From assembly GCA_016709845.1 (NCBI GenBank), contig JADJMA010000030.1, positions 1 to 64,000 of the forward strand: a DNA stretch of 64,000 nucleotides, written 5' to 3'. Positions within the stretch are counted from its first letter, which is position 1. Every line of letters begins with the position of its first letter. The notes below the pieces were generated by a model that saw nothing but the letters and a program-made list of their open reading frames with translations, had not been told where the DNA came from and ran no database searches. Both the position numbers and the translations under genes were made by a program. The stretch comes from Flammeovirgaceae bacterium (GTDB lineage: Bacteria > Bacteroidota > Bacteroidia > Cytophagales > Cyclobacteriaceae). Of the stretch, positions 1-13,200 are shown one piece after another.

Positions 1-1116
1 ACACCGATGGCTCGGTGGAGTCATGCTGGGTAATTCCAGAGGGCCGGTAACGGATCAACAGGTGATCTATGCAGTTAAAGTTGATGCAAGGGACCGTGCT
101 TGGCAACATTACTACGGGGCTTCTGTACCGGGCGATAAAACAGCCAAAGACATTGAGCTTCATTCCGATGGACGTATTATAATAGTAGGTAAGTTTGTTA
201 ACGGAGCGAATGATAGTGATGTATCTTTTTCAATAGACTAATGCTGGCGTACTTCGGGATAGCGTAACAGTTGGGCTGATTGATAAAATGGAGTAAAAAG
301 TGATGAGCATGCCAATACATTGACCGTTATTAGCGATGGATTTATTATAGCGGGCTCTACAACTTTGCAAGCGGACCCTATTTCTACAGCGCGGAATTCA
401 ATGCATCTAAGGTTTGATAATTCATTAAATGGGATCCCTGAAGTGGGGCCAATTAACTGGAGCGGAAACTATGGTAACGATAGGGATGAGGTTGCGGTTA
501 AAGTGTTTGAAGTGGGAATAAGTAATTTTATGTTTTTGTTATTCCAATCAGATAGATCCACCCCGTAATGGTGATTATAATTACTGGATTTACTCTTTAG
601 GTGGAGATGGAAAACCAACTAATGCAGACTTATATGCGGGTAAAACTCAGAAGATGAAGGTTAATTTCCGTAGAAATCAGTCCTCTTCAATCAGGACCTA
701 AGTTATATTTTGAGTGGGACTGCCACCCGTTCATCTGGAGAAACACAATCATATCTTGTTAAACTTTAATCAACGTTAACTTTCAACCAACAGATATTTT
801 AATTGAGACAAATCCTACGGATATGGGCACTGATGTAGGTGGAAATTTAGCAACGAAGAGTCTGCTTAGTCAGGAATTTATGCTTTCTAACCAATGACAA
901 TACACCTGCCGATAAGAATACGAATCTGGCCTTAACCAAGCTAACCGCGAGCTGACAAAAGCGTGGCAGATACCACTCATATTTGGTGGTGAGAGCAATG
1001 ATTTTGCTGGCTCTGTTTCAGGAGTGCCCGATGGTAGAATTTTAGTTGTTGGTACAATGACATAGGGTGGACTAAGCGGGCAGAAGAAAATGGTACTAAT
1101 GAAATTAAATACTTGA
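1..1116 (+). CDS. Secreted propeller-like repeat protein, 3' part, frameshifted
   Basis: The 5' end lies outside the window. Open stretches in different frames (about 23-241, 320-568 and 780-1116) carry repeated short motifs ending in lines such as GRIIIVGKF, GFIIAGST and GRILVVGTMT, separated by 50-90 residues. This is the periodic 'delivers value, reports it' pattern of beta-propeller or SBBP-like secreted proteins of Bacteroidota. The last open frame ends KKMVLMKLNT followed by TGA at 1114-1116, though an indel could also hide the true stop. I see no sorting domain after it. The frame is broken at least four times in 1.1 kb, the same density as the following gene, so sequencing error is more likely than decay. 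The family assignment rests on repeat style only; substrate and function are unknown. Confidence 0.45.
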
Positions 1117-1286
1117 TGGCAACTAATCAAATAAGCGTTTGTTGGTGATTAATATGGTTGCCTTAAGCTGTCTATATTATAAGTGTTTGAAGTTGGCCAA
1201 TACCCGTCTATGTACCTGATTCTGGAACTTCGTATAATTAGTTAATCGGTTTTTAAAGAGCGCTACACCATCCATCTATTACTAAT

Positions 1287-4200
1287 AGGGTACATTTCTT
1301 TAGATTAATTCTAAGCTCGGCTATTCTAACATATCAGTTGGCATTCAGCGCAACGCGGCAACTTACTATTCAAGACAAACTTGATTGGAATTCCAATGCA
1401 ACCTGGTCATTATCTTCTGGTGGTGGCTCAGTTGGTTTTCGAGTGTTTTCCTGTTGCTGGAGACATCGTAATTATAGAAAGAGGGTTTACAGTTACAGTT
1501 TCAGCTAATGCTACTTGCGCCAGTATTCAATTGGGTGCTACTCCCGCAACGGGGGGTATTAATTTTGGTGCCCTGACTTTTGGAGGAGCATTTCAGCTTA
1601 TTGTTTCAGGAAATGTTGCCGTAGGTGGAAACGGGAATAATTTCAGGCGCGGTACTATAAACTTTGCAAATGGATCACTGCTTGATGCGGGTATTGTGAC
1701 CTTAGGAAGTTCGGGTGCAACACCCGGCACCCCGAATTTAATCGACATGACTTCTGGTGGTACTTCGCATGAATGGACTTAGCGTAAATGCTGGACCTGT
1801 AAACAATTGGACACCGGGCGCAGGAACGGTTGGGCTAAAGTCAACGAGGCGTTGCCTTCATCTGTATTTACTTCATTTAATAATCTGACTATTAGCGGAG
1901 GCGCAGCTTCTCTAAGTGTCGATGTTTCCTGCAGGCACTTACCACGGTGGCAAGTGGTATTTTTGCGATTTGGAGCTTTTGATGTTTCATCGGTCAGTTT
2001 GAGTTAACGCGACCGGACCTCAATAACCGGAACAGGCGTTGACTTGGCGAACAATGTAACTACGAATGCAAGTGCGACCGTTTCAACGATATCCGCCCCT
2101 ATATCATTAGGAGGGAGCAAACGAACATTTAATGTTGATGATACAGCCGCTATTCCTGACCTAAACATTACAGGTACGATTTCTATTGGTGGAGAGTACT
2201 TAAAGACTGGTATTGGTTCTATGAATCTTGCCAATACCGGCAATTCTCTATACAGGGTCTACAACGGCAAACCAAGGAACATTAAGGATCGCTGCATTTG
2301 GGGGAGTAATACCGGATGGAAGTGCACTGATTGTCAATAGCACTCTTGATCTGAATGGATATAGTGAAACAGTAGGGTCACTTGCAGGTAGTGGAACAGT
2401 TACCAGTAATGCTGGTGCAACGATGACCTTAACGGCAGGCGGTGACAATACTTCTACTTCGCTTCTATGGCGTAATCCAAAATGGATCAAGGCGGAGTTA
2501 GCCTATACAAAGCAGGAACAGGTTCCTTATCTCTGTCTGGAAACAATGCGTAATGGGACGACCCGGTTGATAGTTGGAACGCTCAATATAAATAGTGCGT
2601 CTACTATTCGCACCAGTGCATTGACGATTTTCAATGGAACTAAATTGGAAACACAAGTGGATCAACAATTACGCTGGCAACAAATAATACCGGTAACCCT
2701 AAGTGGAGATTTTTTCCTTCGGAGGTACGCAAGATTTAAATTTAGGTTACAGGGCAATCACTTTTGTTCAACACGAGGTACTGGTTAACTCAAACAAACT
2801 TACTTTGGGTGGAGTAATTAACACTGGATTTTCGCTCTTCAAGACTGGGGGAAGCACCCTCAGTTTTGGAAATAATCAAATAACCTTAAATAGCTTAACG
2901 ATTAGCAGTGGACCCTTAACATCACTTCGAAGACAGTAAGTGTAAGTGGAAGCCTCTCACCCAAATTCAGGTGTGTTTATAACAATAGTGGGACGGTTCA
3001 TTATAATGGGGTACAGTTCAGACTGTCACAGTTCTTTCTTATAAAAATCTTACTCTACCAGGCACGGGACAAAAGAATGCGGGCGGAGCCATTACGGTAT
3101 TGGAAACTTGGTTAACTCTTCCATCTTCGATTTGGGGCCAATGCATTGTCGGTTACAGGGGCAATGAGTAACACGGTTGGAAACATCCGGTTTACCGGAG
3201 TTGCTAATGGTATAGCCGTTAAACTACGAACCCTTAGTTACTTGGGGCTTTACGCAAACTATTGCGGCAGGAATCTACAATGATATAGTAATTAATCAAT
3301 CTGGTGGTCAGGCCTCGTTAAGGCGGACCCTGTACAGTTGATGGGATTCTTACGATGACTAATAGTATCATCAACCTTAATGGATTTGATCTTACTCTCG
3401 GACGAAGCAGCTACAATATGTAGTCGCCTTCAGCAACAAAAATGATCTTGCATCGGGTGGAAACAAAGTAATAAAAGCATTTAGCAGCACTGGGTGCGTT
3501 TAGTTTCAATCAGTGAGAATACCGGAGTGTCGGAATATTCTCCAATGACAATCAAGGCTACTGCGGGTAGTGGTTTCCTACTAACCTTGGAGTATCTGTA
3601 TTTTGATTAAAACACCACAACAATTGAAGCGCCAAGTTTCTTAACCAGATATTGGGAAGTTACATCCAATAATACAGGAGGTGTAGCAACCGTTTTCCAC
3701 CACATACCCTGTTGCAAACATTACAAGAACAGAAGGAAGCATAAACTCGGCTCAGTTAACAGGTGCATTTAATTAGACTTCGGGTCCTGGATAAAATATT
3801 CGGCTTTAGGGTGCCAATAACTAGGCTGCAGGTTGAGGCTCCACTTTCTGTGGGTCAAACAAATACATTCACGGGAATTACTGGAGCGAATCCTACAGCC
3901 ACTATAGTTGGTGGTGGAGTCAGCATTTGTTTAGGCGCGTCTGTAAATCTTTCTACCAATGTTACGGGCAACCCAACGTTTACCTATATCTGGATTCCAA
4001 CGGTTGGATTAAGTGCAACAAATGTTTAAAATCAAATAACATCACCAATAGTAACAACAGTTTATACGTTTACGGTGAAAGATGGCAATGGAATTTCAAC
4101 ACAGATAATTCAACAATTACGGTTGATACCCTCAACACCAACTATTGCAACAACGGTAGCATAGCGCTGTGATAGAACCGGCTCCCGTGTAACCCTAACT

Positions 4201-7200
4201 TAGTTCAGCTGGCACCCAATGGCGGAACCTATGTTTGGTATAAGGGGGTGTTGCTACTCGGGAGATGCGAGGATAAGTCTTGTTGTTAATGATCCAAGTG
4301 GAAGTGGTACTTTACGGTAAGCGTAATTGATGGGATAAGGCGTTTGTGCAAGTGCGCAAAGTGTGACGGAAGTAGTAACGATTCATGCGCTTCCTATTGA
4401 CAAAGTTGTAACAGCATTAACAGCTGCACGTTCTGTGATGGCGGAACAGTAACAGTTCGGATTCGCGACGTCTGAACCGAGTGTGAATGACAGGAAATTC
4501 AGGATCAAACAAATAATCCCGTAAGAGCTATTGCTGGTGGAACGGAGCTGATCTTGATCTAACTACGAACCCTTTAACAGCAGGCGTTGCCTGTTTAAAG
4601 TAGTTGCGACTAATGTTTGCCACTACGTGTAGTAGAACGTTGAGTAATCAGGTTGGTCTGTTACAGTAAATCCGATTCCGCTACGCCCACGATTAAAACG
4701 GTATTGGTCGGTTGTGAATTAATGAAGGCGTAATGTGAAGCACAGCCGCACAGCCGCAGTTGCGTTAACGAGCTTAGTGCAGGGCAGTGCGAATCCGAGC
4801 GAGAATCGTTTGTTTTGTAGTAGTAAAAATGGTGCTCTGATTGTTAGGCGCTACTCCCCCCCCCTTACCGACCTTAAACATTACAACGGCTCCCCCGCAG
4901 CACACACGTGGCAGTTATTACGGTGATCTCAACGGTATCGGGCTGTTAGCTACTTCCTTAGTATCAGATTCGCGACCAGTGTAACGATTAATCCACTCGC
5001 ATTAGTTACTCCGGTAGTCACATCGATTTGGCTGCCCAGTTTTGTAATTATGTGGTGGCGGCGCGATAAGCGCAGATGTTGCGGGCAGTCGGGCAGGAAT
5101 CAATTATGGAGTATTCAATGGCGGTACATCATTGAGCAGTGTGATAGCAGGCACGGGCGGAGCGATCAACTAGTGACGAGTGCGCTTGCCGGAAACACTA
5201 CAATAACCTTACGCGCTACCAATCCGGTAACGAGCTGTTCAGTATTATTGACAGGCACGAGTGTAGTCACAGTAAATCCGATTCGCTACGCCCACGGTTA
5301 ACTTAGTTGGTCCGGTTGTAGTTTGTGAAGGCACGGCCGCGATTGCGTTAACGGGCAGTGCGGGGCAGGGAATCAATGTATTAAAAATGGTGGCTCTGAT
5401 TGTAGGCGCTACACTACCGACCTTAAACATTACAACGGCTCCTGGCAACAATGGCAGTTATACGGTGATCTCAACGGTATCGGGCTGTGCTTCTTAGTAT
5501 CGGTTGCGACCAGTGTAACGGTTAATCCACTGCCATTAGTTACTCGGTAGTCACACCAAACACACCCACAGTTTGTAGTGGCGGCACGGTAACCGTAAAT
5601 GTTGCGGGCAGTCAGGCCGGAATCAATAGTGAATTATTCAATGGCGGTACATCATTGAGCAGTGTGATACCAGAGCAGCCGGGCGATCAACTTAGTGACG
5701 TGCGCGCTTGCCGGAAACTCTACGATAACCGTAACGCTACCAATCCAGTAACGGGCTGTTCCAGTATTGTTAACGGGCACGAGTTAGTCACAGTAAATCC
5801 GATTCCAGCTACGCCCGATTAACCCAGTTGGTCGGTTGTAGTTTGTGAGGCACGGCCTTGATTGCGTTAACTGGCAGTGCAGGAACAGGGAATCAATGGT
5901 ATAAAAATGGTGCTCTGGTTGCGGCACTACGCGACCACATTAAAGATGGCAGCTCCTGGACAACGGGTAGCGGTTTATACAGTGATCTCAACGGTATGGG
6001 CTGTGCTTCCTTAGTATCGGTTGCGACCGGTGTAACGATCAATCCACTGCCATTAGTTACTCCAGTAGTCACACCGGCTACCACCCTGGTTTGTAGTGGC
6101 GGCACGGTAACCGTAGATGTTGCAGGCGATCAGGACGGAATCAATTGTGAATTATTCAATGGCGGTACATCATTGAGCTGTGCCGATAGCAGGCACAGGC
6201 GGAGCGATCAGCGTTGACGAGTGCGCTTGCCGTGCACGGAAACTGACTACGATAACCCGTACCGCTACCAAATCCGGTTAACCGAGTGTTGAGTGTTCGT
6301 TAACAGGCACTGGTGAGTTCACATGGTATTTTAAATCCGATTCGCTACGCCCACGATTAACCCAGGTGTTTGTTCCGGTTGGAGTTTGTGAAGACTTGCG
6401 GCCGCGATTGCGTTAACGAGCATTGCGGGAGCAGGGGAGTCAATGGTATAAAAAATGGTGCTACGATTTGGGCGCTACACTACCGACCTTAAACATTAAC
6501 AACGGCTCCTGTCAACAGTGGCAGTTATACAGTGATCCAACGGTATGGGCTGTTGTTGTTTTTTTTTAAGGAGTGACTATCTTGTTGTATCAGTTGCGAC
6601 CGGTGTAACGGTCAATCAACTGGTACCTAATTACTCAGTAGTCACACGCCAACTACACCCCAGAGTTATGAGTGGCAGCTCTGTAACCGTGAATGTTCCG
6701 GGCAATCGGGCCGGAATCAGTGTATGAATTATTCAATGGCGGTACATCATTGAGCAGTGTGATAGCAGGCACAGGCGGGCGATCAACCTAGGACGAGTGC
6801 GCTTGCCGGAAACACTACGATAACCGTACGCGCTACCAATCCGGTAACGAGCTGTTCAGTATTGTTAACAGGCACGAGTTGGTCACAGTAAATCCGATTC
6901 CAGCTACGCCACGATTAACCCGGTTGGTCCGGTTGTAGTTTGTGAAGGCACGCCGTCGATTGCGTTAACGAGCAGTGCAGGAGCAGGGAATCAATGGTAT
7001 AAAATGGTGCTCTGATTGTAGGCGCTACCGCCGGACCTTAAACATTACAACGGCTCCTGGCAACAGTGGCAGTTATACAGTGATCTCAACGGTATCGGGC
7101 TGTGCTTCCTTAGTATCGGTTGCGACCAGTGTAACGATTAATCCACTGCCATTAGTTACTCCGGTAGTCACACCGGCTACACCCCACAGTTTGGTGGCAG

Positions 7201-10200
7201 CACGGTAACCGTGAATGTTGCAGGCAGTCAGGCCGGAATCAATTATGAATTATTCAATGGCGGTACATCATTGAGCAGTGTGATAGCAGGCACAGGCGGA
7301 GCGATCAACTTAGTGACGAGTGCGCTTGCCGGAAACACTACGATAACCGTACGCGCTACCAATCCGGTAACGAGCTGTTCAGTATTGTTAACCGGCACGA
7401 GTGTAGTCACAGTAAATCCGATTCCGGCTACGCCCACGATTAACCCGGTTGGTCCGGTTGTAGTTTGTGAAGGCAGTGCGGGATTGCGTTAACGAGCAGT
7501 GCAGGAGCAGGGAATCAATGGTATAAAAATGGTGCTCTGATTGGAGGCGCTACACTACCGACCTTAAACATTACAACGGCTCCTGGCAACAGTGGCAGTT
7601 ATACAGTGATCTCAACGGTATCGGGCTGTGCTTCCTTAGTATCGGTTGCGACCAGTGTAACGATTAATCCACTGCCATTAGTTACTCCGGTAGTCACCCG
7701 GCTACACCCACAGTTTGTAGTGGCAGCACGGTAACCGTGAATGTTGCGGGCAGTCAGGCCGGAATCAATTATGAATTATTCAATGGCGGTACATCATTGA
7801 GCAGTGTGATAGCAGGCACAGGTGGAGCGATCAACTTAGTGACGAGTGCGCTTGCCGGAAACACTACGATAACCGTACGCGCTACCAATCCGGTAACGAG
7901 CTGTTCAGTATTGTTAACAGGCACGGGAGTGAGTCACAGTAAATCCGATTCCAGCTACGCCCACGATTAACCCGGTTGGTCCGGTGAGTAGTTGTGAAGG
8001 CACGGGCCGCGATTGCGTTAACGAGCAGTGCAGGAGCAGGGGAATCAATGGTATAAAAATGGTGCTCTGATTGTAGGCGCTACACTACCGACCTTAAACA
8101 TTACAACGGCTCCTGGCAACAGTGGCAGTTATACAGTGATCTCAACGGTATCGGGCTGTGCTTCCTTAGTATCAGTTGCGACCAGTGTAACGATTAATCC
8201 ACTGCCATTAGTTACTCCGGTAGTCACACCGGCTACACCCACAGTTTGTAGTGGCAGCACGGTAACCGTGAATGTTGCGGGCAGTCAGGCCGGAATCAAT
8301 TATGAATTATTCAATGGCGGTACATCATTGAGCAGTGTGATAGCAGGCACAGGCGGAGCGATCAACTTAGTGACGAGTGCGCTTGCCGGAAACACTACGA
8401 TAACCGTACGCGCTACCAATCCGGTAACGAGCTGTTCAGTATTGTTAACAGGCACGAGTGTAGTCACAGTAAATCCGATTCCAGCTACGCCCACGATTAA
8501 CCCGGTTGGTCCGGTTGTAGTGTGTGAAGGCACGGCCGCGATTGCGTTAACGAGCAGTGCAGGAGCAGGGAATCAATGGTATAAAAATGGTGCTCTGATT
8601 GTAGGCGCTACACTACCGACCTTAAACATTACAACGGCTCCTGGCAACAGTGGCAGTTATACAGTGATCTCAACGGTATCGGGCTGTGCTTCCTTAGTAT
8701 CGGTTGCGACCAGTGTAACGATTAATCCACTGCCATTAGTTACTCCGGTAGTCACACCGGCTACACCCAGTTTGTAGTGGCAGCACGGTAACCGTGAATG
8801 TTGCAGGCAGTCAGGCCGGAATCAATTATGAATTATTCAATGGCGGTACATCATTGAGCAGTGTGATAGCAGGCACAGGCGGAGCGATCAACTTAGTGAC
8901 GAGTGCGCTTGCCGGAAACACTACGATAACCGTACGCGCTACCAATCCGGTAACGAGCTGTTCAGTATTGTTAACAGGCACGAGTGTAGTCACAGTAAAT
9001 CCGATTCCAGCTACGCCCACGATTAACCCGGTTGGTCCGGTTGTAGTTTGTGAAGGCACGGCCGCGATTGCGTTAACGAGCAGTGCAGGAGCAGGGAATC
9101 AATGGTATAAAAATGGTGCTCTGATTGTAGGCGCTACACTACCGACCTTAAACATTACAACGGCTCCCGGCAACAGTGGCAGTTATACAGTGATCTCAAC
9201 GGTATCGGGCTGTGCTTCCTTAGTATCGGTTGCGACCAGTGTAACGATTAATCCACTGCCATTAGTTACTCCGGTAGTCACACCGGCTACACCCACAGTT
9301 TGTAGTGGCAGCACGGTAACCGTGAATGTTGCAGGCAGTCAGGCCGGAATCAATTATGAATTATTCAATGGCGGTACATCATTGAGCAGTGTGATAGCAG
9401 GCACAGGCGGAGCGATCAACTTAGTGACGAGTGCGCTTGCCGGAAACACTACGATAACCGTACGCGCTACCAATCCGGTAACGAGCTGTTCAGTATTGTT
9501 AACAGGCACGAGTGTAGTCACAGTAAATCCGATTCCAGCTACGCCCACGATTAACCCGGTTGGTCCGGTTGTAGTGTGTGAAGGCACGGCCGCGATTGCG
9601 TTAACGAGCAGTGCAGGAGCAGGGAATCAATGGTATAAAAATGGTAGCCTGATTGTAGGCGCTACACTACCGACCTTAAACATTACAACGGCTCCTGGCA
9701 ACAGTGGCAGTTATACAGTGATCTCAACGGTATCGGGCTGTGCTTCCTTAGTATCAGTTGCAACCAGTGTAACGATTAATCCACTGCCATTAGTTACTCC
9801 GGTAGTCACACCGGCTACACCCACAGTTTGTAGTGGCAGCACGGTAACCGTGAATGTTGCAGGCAGTCAGGCCGGAATCAATTATGAATTATTCAATGGC
9901 GGTACATCATTGAGCAGTGTGATAGCAGGCACAGGCGGAGCGATCAACTTAGTGACGAGTGCGCTTGCCGGAAACACTACGATAACCGTACGCGCTACCA
10001 ATCCGGTAACGAGCTGTTCAGTATTGTTAACAGGCACGAGTGTAGTCACAGTAAATCCGATTCCAGCTACGCCCACGATTAACCCGGTTGGTCCGGTTGT
10101 AGTGTGTGAAGGCACGGCCGCGATTGCGTTAACGAGCAGTGCAGGAGCAGGGAATCAATGGTATAAAAATGGTAGCCTGATTGTAGGCGCTACACTACCG

Positions 10201-13200
10201 ACCTTAAACATTACAACGGCTCCTGGCAACAGTGGCAGTTATACAGTGATCTCAACGGTATCGGGCTGTGCTTCCTTAGTATCAGTTGCAACCAGTGTAA
10301 CGATTAATCCACTGCCATTAGTTACTCCGTAGTCACACCGGCTACACCCACAGTTTGTAGTGGCAGCACGGTAACCGTGAATGTTGCAGGCAGTCAGGCC
10401 GGAATCAATTATGAATTATTCAATGGCGGTACATCATTGAGCAGTGTGATAGCAGGCACAGGCGGAGCGATCAACTTAGTGACGAGTGCGCTTGCCGGAA
10501 ACACTACGATAACCGTACGCGCTACCAATCCGGTAACGAGCTGTTCAGTATTGTTAACAGGCACGAGTATAGTCACAGTAAATCCGATTCCAGCTACGCC
10601 CACGATTAACCCGGTTGGTCCGGTTGTAGTGTGTGAAGGCACGGCCGCGATTGCGTTAACGAGCAGTGCAGGAGCAGGGAATCAATGGTATAAAAATGGT
10701 AGCCTGATTGTAGGCGCTACACTACCGACCTTAAACATTACAACGGCTCCTGGCAACAGTGGCAGTATACGGTGATCTCAACGGTATCGGGCTGTGCTTC
10801 CTTAGTATCAGTCGCGACCAGCGTAACGATTAATCCACTGCCATTAGTTACTCCGGTAGTCACACCGGCTACACCCACAGTTTGTAGTGGCAGCACGGTA
10901 ACCGTGAATGTTGCAGGCAGTCAGGCCGGAATCAATTATGAATTATTCAATGGCGGTACATCATTGAGCAGTGTGATAGCAGGCACAGGCGGAGCGATCA
11001 ACTTAGTGACGAGTGCGCTTGCCGGAAACACTACGATAACCGTACGCGCTACCAATCCGGTAACGAGCTGTTCAGTATTGTTAACAGGCACGAGTGTAGT
11101 ACAGTAAATCCGATTCCAGCTACGCCCACGATTAACCCGGTTGGTCCGGTTGTAGTGTGTGAAGGCACGGCCGCGATTGCGTTAACGAGCAGTGCAGGAG
11201 CAGGGAATCAATGGTATAAAAATGGTAGCCTGATTGTAGGCGCTACACTACCGACCTTAAACATTACAACGGCTCCTGGCAACAGTGGCAGTTATACAGT
11301 GATCTCAACGGTATCGGGCTGTGCTTCCTTAGTATCAGTTGCGACCAGTGTAACGATTAATCCACTGCCATTAGTTACCCGGTAGTACACCGGCTACACC
11401 CACAGTTTGTAGTGGCACGGTAACCGTGAATGTTGCGGGCAGTCAGGCCGGAATCAATTATGAATTATTCAATGGCGGTACATCATTGAGCAGTGTGATA
11501 GCAGGCACAGGCGGAGCGATCAACTTAGTGACGAGTGCGCTTGCCGGAAACACTACGATAACCGTACGCGCTACCAATCCGGTAACGAGCTGTTCAGTAT
11601 TGTTAACAGGCACGAGTGTAGTCACAGTAAATCCGATTCCAGCTACGCCCACGATTAACCCGGTTGGTCCGGTTGTTTGTGAAGGCAGCGCCGCGATTGC
11701 GTTAACGAGCAGTGCAGGAGCAGGAATCAATGGTATAAAAATGGTAGCCTGATTGTAGGCGCTACACTACCGACCTTAAACATTACAACGGCTCCTGGCA
11801 ACAGTGGCAGTTATACAGTGATCTCAACGGTGAGCTGTGCATCGGCAGTTTCAGCAGCAGTAGACGTAACTATTAATCCACTGCCATTAGTTATCCGGTG
11901 TTTCACCCGGTCTGCAACAGTTGTTAGTGGCAGTACGGTTACGTTTCTTTAACTGGAAGCGACAGCCGGAATTAACTATCAATTATTAATGGCGGTACAT
12001 CATTAAGCTGTGTGGTAGCAGGCACAGGTGGAGCGATCAACTTAGTGACGAGTCCGCTTGCCGGAAACACTACGATTTCCGTACTCGCAACCAATCCGGT
12101 AACTAGTTGTACAGTTCTTCTGAGGGACGAAGTGCAGTCACATTAAATCCGATTCCAGCTACGCCCACTATTATCCCGGCTGGTCCGGTTGTGGTGTTTG
12201 TGAAGGCACGGCCGCGATTCTTAACGAGCAGCGCACGAGAGGGAATCAATGGTACAAAATGGTAGCACTAATTGTTTAGGGGCAAACTACCGACCTTAAA
12301 CATTAAGTGTTTCAAGCTCAGGAGTTGCAACAGTGGCAGTTATACGGTTATTGAAACTCAGACAGGATGTACTTCTGCGGTTTCTGCCGCAGTTGATATC
12401 ACCATTAACTCTATAGCCACTCCACCGCCCGCTCCGAGTCCCGCACCAATTTGTGTGGCCGGAACAATTCCAACGCTAACGGCCACAGGTACTAATTTAA
12501 TTTGGTATTCAGATTCTGGACTTACCACTCAGGTAGGAACGGGAAGTCCGTTTACACCAACCGCAGCTGAAGTAAACAATGCTGTGGCAGGAACTTATTC
12601 ATTATATGTGACTCAAACTATTGGTTGCGAAAGTTTACCAACCCAGGTTGATGTAGTTGTTAATCCAGCAGTGACTGCAAATGCAGGTACGGATTCAGAT
12701 TTATGTTTAGGACAAAGTATAACATTAGGTGGAAGCCCAACTGCTTCCGGTGGCTCTGGTTCATACACCTATAGCTGGACAAGTGTTCCGCCAGGCTTCA
12801 CAAGTTCACAATCTAATCCTATCGTAACTCCAGCACTTGGTACAACAACTTATATAGTTCAGGTTACCGATGCTTTTGGTTGTCAGAATAGCAATCAGGT
12901 TGATATCACAGTTTATGAAGTTCCAACATTTACCGTTACCAATAACACAAGTGGGGGGACAGGCGAAGTGTGTAGCGGTTCAACTATAAATATTTCACTT
13001 ACAAGTCCAACCGCGGGTTCATCAATTACACTTCAAAATGTGAATTATGGGTTAGTAACGGGAGGACTCTATGCCTTAGGTGGAACTTTTGTTTCAGGGA
13101 ACATTATTACCGAGCCATCAGGATTGGTTAACCCAACTAATGCACCCATTAGCATAAATTATATTTTTTTAGTGTTGCTACCCCTAACTGCTCAAATCCA

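Noticed and set aside
8300..10642. Repeated 77-residue minus-strand ORFs within the first repeat array (8300-8533, 8826-9059, 9354-9587, 9882-10115, 10409-10642)
   Set aside because: They are antisense shadows of the identical 528-bp units, spaced exactly as the repeats are; no start signals or domain content of their own.
4390..12330. Possible CRISPR or satellite array
   Set aside because: The unit is 528 bp, codes for protein in one frame, and has no short direct repeats with unique spacers.
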